Assembly: GCA_013399695.1 (NCBI GenBank)
Contig: VXAU01000760.1
Coordinates: 1,178,001 to 1,242,000, forward strand
DNA length: 64,000 nt
Direction: 5' to 3'
Origin: Formicarius rufipectus
Taxonomy: Eukaryota > Chordata > Aves > Passeriformes > Formicariidae
In this document: piece by piece, positions 25,201 through 36,561 of the stretch
Layout of the letters: each line of letters begins with the position of its first letter
Numbering within the stretch: position 1 is the stretch's first letter
The notes under the pieces: model-generated
Database searches by the model: none
What the model was told of the DNA's origin: nothing
What the model saw: the letters and a program-made list of their open reading frames with translations, nothing else
Position numbers and translations under genes: made by a program

Positions 25201-28200
25201 GTATTAAATTTAGAGTCAATGAGGTTATGGGAGAATATATTTCCCATATATACTATTTCCTTTACAAAAACTTCCCCTGACTATTAATTCAATCATCCTT
25301 AAAAGCAGGGGATGGGGAAATGTATTGACGCAATACTGTTTTTACCATTGTTTACCAATGACATAATTATGTATATGTATAGATACCAGAATAAGCATTA
25401 AAACAGCGATTATCCAAATTATTAAAAATGAGATTCTAACCATGGTAAGAAATACATGCTGTAGATCTGAGGGAAGCTGAATTATAGTCTGTAGGCATCA
25501 TTTTTCTCTTACGTCATTCCAACATTTTGGGGGATGTTACTTGAGGTTACTCAGGTTACTTGAGGGGTTATAATGAAGAAAGAAATGTAATGCTGGTTCT
25601 TTGTGAGACCTGATAGAAGATCTAGAGTATTGATTAAGAAAAAGTGCTCATTGCTTCCAAAGCTGCTCTTTTCTATTGATGAGTCCTTGTTTTACATTAA
25701 GCCATCTGTTTTGTTGAACTGATTAAAGGCCATTATTGTGTGAGAGCCATACTTGAGTGGTGTAAAGCACTGCAGCTTCATTTTCCCCTACCTGAGGATC
25801 TCTCACATGTGTTTTATTTGTTCTTGTTCAGCCATAAAAATCTTCCTAACTCACCGTGTGTTTTCAGCACAGCAACAGCAGTATCTGGTCAGACAGAACA
25901 TCCCAACCCTCTGCCCTGCCAGTCACGGTGGCTGCAAGAGGGTGGCTGAGGGAAGGCAGAAACTGCCCTTTGCCAACAGTTGTCTACTTGGCATGAAAAG
26001 TTTGAAGTTTGAGGATTTTTCTGATCATGGATGGGTTGGGGGGTTTTTGTTGTCATTGTTCTGGGTGAGGTTTCTGTTTTTTCTCTATATTTTCATATGT
26101 CATGTGTTTCTGAAAGCATTAAACACCACCAGCTGCTGGAATTCTCAAGTAGCTCAAACCTCCTACCTGGGCCAAGATTAGAATCAGACCTCTTAAAGAA
26201 AAGGTCTAGCCCAGGGGGCCTGTGTATGGTGCCGAATGAGGGCTTGTGCAGGGCCAGGTGATGCACAGGACAGCATAACATAAAACTGAAGTACCATTTA
26301 GAGTGTCTGATTAAGCTGTACTGGCTTCTGAGACCTGCTGGATACGAAGAGTGATACCTGGGATTCAGAGAACAATTGAAACATGGAAGTAAATCAAGTG
26401 TCATTATCTCAGTGGTGGTGCACGTGACTTGGGCTTGTTTCCCCCAAGGTCCTGTGGAGAAGCATCGCTGAAATGCCAGAGGTTATGGTATAGTGTTCCT
26501 AAGCACATGAAAGAGACAGTAGGAGAGCAGGGAGTGTTTAGCAATGTGTATTCTTGTTCTCACTTTGGGGTTACGAACCTTGTGACACTGAAACCTTTTG
26601 ACTGGCCTGGTCCAGTAGGGTTTACCTTGTAAGGAGCTGGAATTCATGCAGTTTGTATGCCATACACCTTTCTACCTCTCCTTCCTCCAGTATAGCAGCG
26701 GTTCAGGGGCTGTGGACAGGAAGGAAGGCTCCATTCTGTCCCTCATTTCCTTTTAAGAATATGTAACCTGGGCATCTGTAGTCAGTGCAAGATTATCACT
26801 GAGCACTGTGAAGATGGAATTGTAATTCATACATTCAGGACAAGAAAGCATTATTGCTAAAAGTCTGAGTGAGTCCTGCTTTATGCTCCTAATTCTACAG
26901 ACCCTGTGAACATCCCCGCTTTATTATGTTCCCACGACCAAGAATTTAAGTTGTTTCTAAGAAAATTTCCCATAATGTCATTGTGTGTATAAATTGTTCC
27001 CCTAATGGTGTTAATCATTTTGTGTCTCCTGACTTTTCAATGTGTTATCAGGATTGGCACCTGCCATGAAAAGTTCACTTCTCCTGATTTGTATATGTAG
27101 TGAGGAAACCAGAGATTTAAAGAGGAGGATTTGAATAACTGGTGGAAAACAATTCTTCTCCTCAAGCTTGTTGAAGATAAAGTAAATGGTTGCTCAGCCT
27201 AAAATCTCTTCTGAAATAAAAGAAGGTTTAGGTCTAGATACTGTAATTACTTCATGATAAACTTATGCTTTCCATGACAGAGAGCTTGATAATGTTAACA
27301 CCCAGCAGGAAGAAAATCCCCTGCCAAGCATCAGGGAGGTGAAAGGCACCTGGAGAGTGCTTCCCCAAGTCCTTCACCCTGCTTCAGTGTGTTCTAGTAA
27401 CCTACAGAGATATGACATACAAGGATTTCAATGTTGATGAGTGTGGCTGATCATTGTATGTCAAATGAGAGAATAATAAGTGAGAAAACACAAGGACCCT
27501 GAGCAAAAGCTAATTCTTTGCATTTTCCAAAGAAGCTCCTACTTCATATTCTGATGCTGAATTTTGGCTTACTGTAAGACATGGAATGACACCACTTAAA
27601 ATAAGGTGATTTGTGGAAGGAGACTTATAATGGTCATGTGTTTGCTTTATTGCTTTTTTCAGACAGATGAATATGATTTGTTAGCACTTATAGTTAATCA
27701 CTTGTGGCTGTCTATTGCAGTATTGCAAACATATGTGTAACTGCTAGGTTTTGAAGTAGAGATACTTCTCAGTACCAGAGGGTAGAGGGAATTTTGTCAG
27801 CTTAAACATCATGACAAACCCCTAAAAGCATAACGTTTCTATTAAACAGGAACTCAGTCAAAGTAATTAATTTGTTTCTATTAAGTAATTTATTACAAAG
27901 ATGAATATAGCCTAGGCACAATGGTGTAACTCTTAATCATCCCCCACTCCCACCTATTGCCTCTGAATTTCCTCATATCTACTTTTGAGTCTCTTCTCAC
28001 ATACACACTCTAATAGCAAACCTTGGTATACACTGCTCACTTGCAGCTACTCACAAATACAGACTTGCTCACATAGGAGCTACTTAAGGACATAAGGGGA
28101 ATTTCCAGTGTTGGGTTTTAAGCACCCCGGGAAGTAGCCTGTGATCTAATTTTTCACATACCTATATAATTCTGTAAGTTGAATACAATTTGTATTTTGT

Positions 28201-28600
28201 TTTACTTGATGGGGATGAGGAACCACTCTGTCATTCTATTTAGAAAATGCTCAGAGACTCTAGCTATATTGTGCATTATTTTTATTAGAGAAACTGTTTC
28301 TAGGTGCACCTTCACTAGCAGAATTTTTTTAAATGGCCCAGTTCCCTTTTATTTGACTAAATCCTTTTTGCTGCTATGTATGTTATGCTCATTCTCCAGT
28401 GCCAATTTATTCAAACATAGCTTAGGAATTTCAGGAGTAACCCCACTTCCCCTGACAGCATAGAGAATAAAATCATAATCTAAAACTCTGCCTGACTATA
28501 GTGGTATTCACAATGAGTGTGCTGAGCATATATAGATTCTGAAATGAGAAGAAAATTAATAATAATAAAAACCCAACCAAACAAAAAAAATCAAACAGTT
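22231..28600. other. Unique AT-rich non-coding DNA
   Basis: No gene is supported. The longest open frame in the window (142 codons, 25753-26181 plus) lies here. Its product is hydrophobic and low in acidic residues, has no domain I recognise, and overlaps open frames in other registers, so I treat it as chance. A short tandem repeat lies at 25536-25566, a G/T run at 23824-23841 and an A-rich stretch at 28549-28596. Confidence 0.6.
25536..25566 (+). repeat. Short tandem repeat, GTTACTTGAG-type units
   Basis: Three adjacent copies of a 9-10-bp unit: GTTACTTGAG, GTTACTCAG, GTTACTTGAG. A fourth decayed partial copy follows (GGGTTAT). The first and third copies are identical over 11 bases (GTTACTTGAGG). 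Confidence 0.75.
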
Positions 28601-28697
28601 GCTATGCTGACTTTTGAGGCACCAGCATCCCTTGGGGGATAGTAGGAAACAGAAGGGTTAAGCAGGGAAAATGAAATAGACTGTGCAGTGTCTATTT

Positions 28698-28874
28698 TCA
28701 GCCCGACTCCAGAGGCACTGCAGGCAGCTGCTGCAGATCGAGGCAGACGTGTAATTTGCCTCTTGGGTCTGGCGAGGAATAAGGAACAGTAACCAGTCTC
28801 CTATGGGGTATCCAGTCTCCATAACCAGTATAAGCAGAACGTGAAGGCCAGACCCTCAAAGATACCCAAGTGTT
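28698..28874 (-). other. Exon-like open frame (unproven)
   Basis: On the minus strand a pyrimidine-rich TATCCCTTTCACAG (AG at 28876-28875) precedes a 59-codon open frame ending in TGA at 28700-28698. The stretch is GC-richer than its flanks and other frames are open as well, which weakens the coding argument. I recognise no protein family. It could equally be a conserved non-coding element. Confidence 0.2.
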
Positions 28875-28985
28875 CTGTGAAAGGGATACTGAAACAATCC
28901 TAAGCTGAGGACTGTACTGTGTGCTTTTAAGTATTTTTAAGCAAATAAATTAAAACAATTGTCATGTACAATATTGAATAGAAGT

Positions 28986-29285
28986 TCACTTGTCTGGTGT
29001 TGGTGAAGGGTGATCATAGAGCCTGATGCAAAGAAAGATGTTTTCCAAATAAAACCTAAACATGCTGACAATGTCTTCTGCAGGGTTCTGCTGGAACCTT
29101 TGTGTTTCACGTCCCCTGGCAATGCCTGAACTGGCGCTCTGTGAGAAGTGAATACTAATGTGTGCCCTGATGTGCTGGAGCTCGGTACTTATCTCTTCCC
29201 CCAAAGTGACTCGATTTCTGTCACTTGGGGTAAGAGCTTTAGCCCAGTAGCTTTGAAAGCACTGTGTCCACTCAAGGCAAAACGA
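28986..29285 (-). other. Exon-like open frame with good acceptor (unproven)
   Basis: On the minus strand a strong polypyrimidine tract ending TTCTTTTCTTCTAG (AG at 29287-29286) is followed by a 100-codon frame open to TGA at 28988-28986. The translation is balanced in composition, with Glu, Asp, Arg, His and Gln, and contains LGEEISTELQHIRAHISIHF and EDIVSMFRFYLENIF. Most random frames nearby are Ser/Leu/Phe/Cys-rich. A donor-like CAA|GTGAAC lies at 28990/28989. I do not recognise the family. A second frame is open through part of the stretch and a plus-strand frame covers 29148-29447, so chance is a real alternative. Confidence 0.25.
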
Positions 29286-29868
29286 CTAGAAGAAAAGAAA
29301 GAGACAATATCAACAATCTTTTTATTTCTCAGGGCTCTGTTGAAACATGGCTGTTTAAATTCTCCAGTAAAGTACAACAAAGTTGAGAATCACCGGAGAA
29401 CTGAGAGTAATTTTTTTATTATCACCAGGAGCGATAAATTATCGTAACACATACAGACTTGATTGCTTTGGGTTTGACTTTCAATAATACGAATACTATA
29501 CATTCGAGGTAATAGGAAATATTATACATCTTGCTATAACCATGAGGTTAATATATATATATGCCAGCTTTCTTCAGCAATAATTTCTTGAGAAATTTGG
29601 TTTGGTGCAAGTTTTGTGATTTTTATTTTTTTTTAATTATAGGGACATTAATTGTTATATAAATGCTGCCTCAAGCTTTGAGTGAAGAATCTGAGGCTTG
29701 TAATATACCTGGGACAGGATCAGTTTTGACTCTGTCATTTTGTTGCTGATAAGGTGACTTTTTTCAGTTGACTCTGACAGCTCCTTATGTATAAGCACCC
29801 GCTTCTCACTTCTACCAGGAGCAGATTCTCATGTAACTTTGATTTTTCTGCTTGTGAGGCATATTTTC

Positions 29869-30042
29869 TCATAGTACATCAGGAGCAGACATGCTGAAAA
29901 TTGGCTTTTCCAACTGGACACAGCCATATAAATAGTTGGCATCACGCATGGCAATTATCACTTCAAACTCCTTGAAAAGTCTCACTTCCCAGGAGTATGA
30001 AAAACGAAGGTCTGCTATTCTCCTAATGTGCTCTGTGTTTAA
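29869..30042 (-). other. Exon-like open frame (unproven)
   Basis: On the minus strand GATGGATTTCTTGCAG (AG at 30044-30043) precedes a 57-codon frame ending in TGA at 29871-29869. The predicted peptide contains LNTEHIRRIADLRFSYSWEV and FKEFEVIIAMRDANYLYGC, which look more protein-like than most frames in the window. It matches no family I can name. No good donor precedes the stop; the best is GAT|GTACTA. It would have to be a terminal exon or a relic. Confidence 0.25.
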
Positions 30043-33000
30043 CTGCAAGAAATCCATCTGCTTTATGGAATTTTGTCTGAATTTCAACAGTATCTTAAAG
30101 ACAAAGAGTGGGATTTTCTGACTGTGGTTTGTTTGGTTTGTTTTTTGAAGGAGGGAGAAGAAAAGAAGGCAGGAACCCCCACAGTTTTACATATCATCTT
30201 TTTTGAATAGTGTCAGAAACACTGCATTTTTATTATCATTCCTCAAATTAGTTTCACTCCACTTGATTTATAGGGACCATAGTTCAGGGAAATCATCACT
30301 GAAAACTAGAATCAAAATTAATTCTGTTTTTGTCTGAATAATTTAATCCTGTAAATGCTCATACCTTGCAATCTTTGTATGAACAGTGTTCTGTTCTCTC
30401 AGGGGATGAGAGGGAAAGGGACAGAAGTAGTAGTTTCCCCATAAATACCTGTGTTTCCTCGGTATTTTTCCATGTTTTCCTTAAGAAGTAGGTCTCATGT
30501 AATACTGAAAAGGCCTGTGCTGTTTGCAAGGCTTGCTTCTGAGCAGGAAATCCTTCATGTACATATGCCATTGGCTGAGGGGAAGGGCTGCTGAACATCT
30601 TGCAGCTACAGTTGCAATGTGAGTTTTGGGCTAAATGTGACAGTTTAATAATCTATAAAATGGGTGTACTGAAAACAGGAGTATTTAATGACCTGTGATG
30701 ACTAACAGATTCAGATTTTTATAGTCTAGCCTATGGTCCGTGTAGATTCTTTTTCTGCTCCTTGTTACTTGCTAGTAAGTCATTAATTAAATGCTTAGTT
30801 ACAAATCTTCATTCAGAATAAAAACTTTAACCTTTTTAGACCATTTGAAAAGTGTTCTAATTCAAGGATCTTAACATATCTGGATTTAGTTGAAGAGAGT
30901 TTTTCCTTTCTTCTGTGATGAATATTGAGCTCGGTATAAAATCCAAGCTAATCTTTATCCTGTTTTTCCCTCTTATCACAGACAAATGTTTCCTGCAGCC
31001 AGTGTGTTATACCAGAGCATCTGCCTCCATATGAACCAACTGCCAGATAGCCTTAGCAGGCAGTCAATTTATGCAGTTGACAGGTTTATTACTTTATCAG
31101 TTATTTGCTCAAGGACAATTTTATTATATGCAAATCATTGACATAAATTGGGGAAGAATGAATTTATTAAGGGATCCAAAATCATCTTTCTCCATTTGGT
31201 ATGTGCATTTTTATTATGTAATGTATTTACTTCTAGAATATTCATTTTTCTGAGAGCTGTGCTGTAACTACAGGAATTGCCAGGCTTGGGTTAATGCTGA
31301 TTTGTGTGTTTTGTATTTTTGCACAGGCTCTACCTTATTGCTGGTCAGAATTCAGACTACATGGGGCATAGAGAGCTTTGGCTTGAGATAGAAAGTTAAA
31401 AATTCACACACATGGTTTTACTAGACTTGACTTTTTAAAGTCCAAGATAGATAAAATTCTGATCTCTACTCATGGAAGCAAAAAGTCTATCACCTGATCT
31501 GCAGAACTGATCTGGAACTTGGTCAGTTTAAGTTGCCTGGGCAACTATTTTTTAGATGACAGTAAAGAAATGCTAGCCAAAAGTTCTGAATAAACAAAAA
31601 CAAACAAACGAAAAATGCAAGGAAGAAACCGTACAGCATCTGGACAATAAATATTTGCAGGGAGGTTTGGAGAGGACCAAAAGCTGCTGAATGATCAGGT
31701 TTCATGTTGATTGGGGCATAAAATTCTTAGATGTAAGTTTGTAAGACTGAGGAAACATAACTCCAATTTATCTGCACATGCAATTATACAGCCATGATGA
31801 ATTTCAGAACCCAAAATAACTTTTGTATCATTTCTGCCTTAGAACTTTCCCTTCCCTGTCTTCTTCTGTTTGTGCTGGCAGAGCATTCAGTCACATCAGA
31901 GGGTGCTGAGAAGATACTCTATTCTTCTCACCCAAAATAACCAAGGTTTGCTGACTTTTGTGTGTGTTAGAAGGCACTCAACAGTTTCATCAGCCTGTTG
32001 AAGTAGTGGGTTAAATAAATATTGAATTTTCTTGCAGCAAGACAAGTACTTAGGATGCATAATCGAATGTGTAGCAAAAGGGAGAAATTCAAGAATTTTC
32101 TGCTGTTTTATGTTTAGAGAAACCTGGCTAGAAAAAAAATATAATAACTTTGAAAAATAGTCATTGTTGAATTAGCTTTATTATATGTTGTTTCATTTGT
32201 AGGGTGTACCGAAATATTTTCATTTTAGAAATTAGCAATACTGTGGCTTCTAAATTATAATACATGCTATTCTTTATAAAATTTCTTAAGCTTATTATAA
32301 GAGCCTATTTCAAGTTTTGTCTCAAAATTCTGGATAAAAGAATTATAGTATTTAAAACTGTGTTTCGAGCCAGACAACTTGTCAACGTGTTCATTAATTT
32401 TGGAGTTGTCAAAGTGAGGTTTTAAAGAGTTTTTTTAGATTTTAATGGATTTTTTTTCTCTCCTGATGGCTTATTTTGTAAATCACAGCTACAAAATGTA
32501 AAATGTTTGTGTTGTTTTCTCAGTCATCACTGATTCCTTATATACTTACAGCAGTTTGCTCAAATAACATATATGGGGGAAATAATTATTAGAGATCTTT
32601 CTTACTTTGTTCTCACCTTATCTTTCTTAGACAATAATTATGCTTCATAATGCTCTGGTTTTAAAAAATGAAAAAGATGATTATTTTTCTCTGTCTTAGA
32701 TGGACCTCAGAAGATTCTTCTAGTTTGTGGAAGATTTCCACAGGATTTATTGCATTTGAACCACACTGTTCTTGAGGCTTCTGTGTCCGTCTTTGAGAAA
32801 AAAAATCTGTTTCACACATTTGATGTTCTGCTTTTTATCTGAGATAGAAAAAAGAAAAATAGGTATATGCTATACTGAATGTGTTCAGAGCTCTTTGAAA
32901 ACTGGCTAACTCCTGCTTTTGTGTTTCCCATGAGAGGTCCGTCAGTTCCTTCTCAAGGTTTTGTTAACATAATTCCTGAATTGGTGAATTACATTGACAC

Positions 33001-33641
33001 CCCGATGAACAATTATTGTTGATGTCATGAATCCATGCCTGATTTAGTGGAAATAAAAACATTTAATGGAAATTTATTAAAAGTATGATAACATTCTGTA
33101 TATATATATATATTCAGTATACTTACAGATTTGGTATGTTACTCAAGAATGGAACTGCAGAGATTAGACAAACACCCAAAACATTTTATGGAGCACATCA
33201 TATGCCATACCACTGATAATGTCATGAACAATAAACTCTGTGGAGGTATGTGGTATTGATAGAAAAGTTCTGTTTGGAGTGCAGCCTTCCAAATGAGTGC
33301 ATCATTCTAGACAAGTGACATCAAGGGCCTGGGTTCATTCTACTGCTCTTGTTTGAGGCTCGGCTTACAGGACCTCTTCCAGGGTTTTGCTTGCATGTTT
33401 CTGTACTCGGAGGGTACTGTTGGCTTTCATCATGGGGAAACACACTTTCAAGCACTAGTTTTTTCTTCTGTTACTCCTGAAAAGACCCTCCAGAATGCTT
33501 GTTTCTTGAGTTTGCCTCTTTTACTCTGTGCCTTAAATTACCTTTATATGCACTCATCATAGTGTCCCTGTAAACGTAAAAGATTGGCTTTGGAGTTAAT
33601 GTGTGATTTGTGAGTTGATGTTGGTGAAGGGTTATATGAAA

Positions 33642-33687
33642 GCATAGAAAGTTTTGTGGTTCTATTTTCTACTACAAAACTTTATGC
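33642..33687. repeat. Imperfect hairpin, about 17-bp stem
   Basis: GCATAGAAAGTTTTGTGGT (33642-33660) pairs with ACTACAAAACTTTATGC (33671-33687) around a 10-nt loop. There are 17 pairs with a 2-nt bulge and one G-U wobble. The stem is shorter than a usual microRNA precursor (about 25-30 bp), so a small-RNA call is not made. Confidence 0.7.
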
Positions 33688-33969
33688 CCCATTCTGATCA
33701 TGTATAAATTTTACCTTTGGATGTGTGTCCTGTTAGAGTGTCAGTGAGATTCTTCTCATGTGAAAATATCTAATGTATCTGTTTGGGGGTGTTTTATTAG
33801 CTTTTGTTTAGCAAGGTGGTGCACTGAAAGAAGCACTACATGAACTGTATCCTCTGTGAATGTAAAGCAGAAAAGTCAAGAAACTCACACCTCTCATCTT
33901 ATATTGGTGATTTTAATTGAATCTTTGTTGATCAGTATGTAACAATCCTCAGAGCATCCACTGAAATGT

Positions 33970-34018
33970 TTGTTGTTTGGGGTTTTTTTGTTTTTGTTTT
34001 GTTTTGGTTTTTTTTTTC
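33970..34018. repeat. G/T-rich low-complexity tract
   Basis: T-runs with interspersed single G and a GGGG, again with G/T on the plus strand. Confidence 0.9.
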
Positions 34019-34123
34019 CTATTTCAAATGCTGATGTGTCTGTTGTTTTGCCAGTGTTTATGCTACATAAGGCTTTTCAACTCTGTTTGAAACAGTCTAT
34101 ATAAACAGTCTGGATATAAAATA

Positions 34124-34149
34124 TATATTGTGTATATGTACACAATATA
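34124..34149. repeat. Perfect 11-bp inverted repeat, 4-nt loop
   Basis: TATATTGTGTA (34124-34134) and TACACAATATA (34139-34149) are exact reverse complements around TATG. AT-rich inverted repeats of this sort are common; no function is implied. A direct repeat of AAACAGTCT lies just upstream. Confidence 0.8.
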
Positions 34150-35710
34150 AGGAGCATTCTATTCAAAAGGTGTATATCTAAATACATGTGGTTATTTGTG
34201 CTTTCTTAAAACAACTGTATGCAAAATACTCAGGTTTTGAAGGAGAAAGGTCACCTTGCCTTCCCTTTCCCAAAACTTCATGATTCCCAATGCAGTGCAA
34301 TCATTCATTGACATGAAGATTTTAAATAGGGCCTGATTTCCTCTTTCTCATATTAATTCTGTGTGTCAATTAACAGACTCAAATTCTTTAGAATAAACCT
34401 TACAATTCTGTGACTGATAGCTTCCTGCTGGTGGTTTAGGACAGAATGACACTACATTTTCAGAAAATTCTTTCTGATAATATTCTGTCACTACTTAATG
34501 ACAACAGGAATCCATCAATCAGATAAAAGTTCACTTTTTAAAAAAAAATCCTTATTTTTAATAGAGAGAAAGCAGTAGGGCCAAGCAGGGGGAAGGCAGA
34601 TGGTAAGTTAATGGAGCCATTCAGTTTAAAGTCTCTTTAAAATGCTAAGTTTCAAGACATGAAAGGGAAGGTTGCCATCTGATAGTGTGTATGTACCTCC
34701 AACAACCAGGAATGTTTCATTTTTTACCTGTAAAACCTTGAGCAAATGGCAAGTGTGTCTGGTTCTTCTGGATTGGAAAACAGAATAAAATCATTTACCT
34801 GAGCTAGAGGTAAATCAGAGCTGTAGCAAAGCCCTGCAAGTGTCTTAAAGTTAGCAAAGCACTGAATTTACTTAATGTATCAAGGTATGATTTAAATGAA
34901 AGCCAACTCAAACCATGTTCTTTTCCCTAGTCTTAAATTATCAAATTTCTCAGTATGTGATAGCCTTACAATTAATTTTCAACAGCAAGAAAATAATTTA
35001 TTCTATCAAGATGATGCACTTCCTTAGTCACTAGCTGCTTAAGACTTCAAATACCAAATTACTTTCAAAGCTAGTAATCAGATAAATTTTTACTTTGTAA
35101 AGCAGAGAGAAACTCCACACTCAAACATATCACACTAATTCAGAAACTGATCTCTCCCTGCTGCATTTCCCTAGCACTTACTAGTTTTAGGTATAGAGGA
35201 AATTTTCCAGGCTGGTGCACATTCCCCTTGAACAGGGTTGTTGAGGGCTGTGTCAAAGGGATCCTCTAACGCCGAAGTGCATATTCTTTATGCAGCTGAG
35301 TGTTCAAAACAAAGAAGTTTTTTTAATCTTGGGAGATGCTGCCAAAGGTTGTGTTTCAAACAGTAACTCGTCATTTGTAGATCCTTTTGCTGGATTTTGT
35401 TCAAAACTCAAATATTCAATATTTGGACATTCAGCATTGAATACACTTCATTCAATGTTTCATACACTCTGTGACTGTCAGATGTCTGTCTTGCTGGAGA
35501 ATTGTACCCAGTTCATAGTTTAATTAATACATTCCCCAGGATGGCCCCTACTCAGAGCTGCCCTCCCTGAGGTAACACAGTGAATAAAAACATGGGCTTT
35601 TCATTGCGACTCCTTTCAAGCATTGCTAGGTCCTATAGTCAGTCAGTATTTTGGGTTCTCTAGGGTATGATTGTGAATATGATCCTGCCAAATCTAATCT
35701 GAAGGGAAAC

Positions 35711-35740
35711 AGTAAAGCGCTTGGACAGTGCCGTAAGAAC
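35711..35740 (+). mobile_element. Possible MIR/L2-type 3' relic
   Basis: AGTAAAGCGCTTGGACAGTG followed by CCGTAAGAAC closely resembles the shared 3' segment of MIR SINEs and L2 LINEs (consensus form GTAAAGCGCTTAGAACAGTGCC). Only about 30 bases are recognisable. In a bird this would be a very old relic. A chance match is possible but is unlikely to be this ordered. Confidence 0.35.
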
Positions 35741-36517
35741 AGAGGTCATGACTCAGTGCATTGACCTAAGGTTGTCAATGCACTTGTTGCTTAGGAATGG
35801 CCAAAATAATTCCACCTGCCTCAAAACAGAGCTCTAAGCAGTGCTTTAGTTGTACAGATAGATTAACTGTTGGACAGATCTTCAGGTGACAGTGCTAACT
35901 CTGAAATGCTACTGGAGTAATGAAAATAAAATCCTCAGTGTACCTACTTGTGGAAGCCTTGTAGGCATCTCCAGAAACTCCTATAGCTGAAAATAATGGA
36001 GAAAGCAAACATCAGTTGAAAGTCTTGTAAAGAATGTGTCAGACTAGAATGTTGGTGAAACAAGCTCATAGTAACTATCTGCTTTTAAAACAATTTAAAA
36101 TAAAAAACAGCCTACAAAGAGTGTCTGCTGTCCTGCCTCAAGTGTGGTGATACAGCATAACACACTTCTACTGGTATTAGAGAAACATAAAATCTGCCAA
36201 AAACCAAGTAATATTAAACAATGTCCTGCTTCCTTCAGGGACAGATAACAAGGAAATTTCTGGAATGATGTCCTCCTGCTGATCCCACCTCCACTGTGGA
36301 TGTACACTGTAAAGTACAATAAAAGAAAATGATGATAGAAACTCTACTCTTGATTTAGCTATTGCAGTACCTCTGAATTCTTACTTGTAAAGTCACTTCT
36401 GGACCAACAATAATCTGAATAAAATTAGTTTGAGATTATAACCCATTGCTACGAGCAGGTTGAGGGGAACAAACTAATCCCATAATAGCATTAACAACAT
36501 ATATCCACAGACTATTT

Positions 36518-36561
36518 GCTGGGGGTTTTTTTGTTGTTGTTGTGTTGTTTTGGGTTTTTTT
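36518..36561. repeat. G/T-rich low-complexity tract
   Basis: TTG units and T-runs with GGGGG and GGG, G/T on the plus strand. Confidence 0.9.

Noticed and set aside
25753..26181. Longest open frame in the window (142 codons, plus)
   Set aside because: At this base composition about one codon in fifteen is a stop by my estimate, so a few frames this long are expected in 64 kb. The translation is hydrophobic, lacks domains, and overlaps open frames in other registers.
30640..30665. Third MIR-like core (AATCTATAAAATGGGTGTA)
   Set aside because: Only about 15 bases resemble MIR and no upstream block agrees in order; too weak to call.
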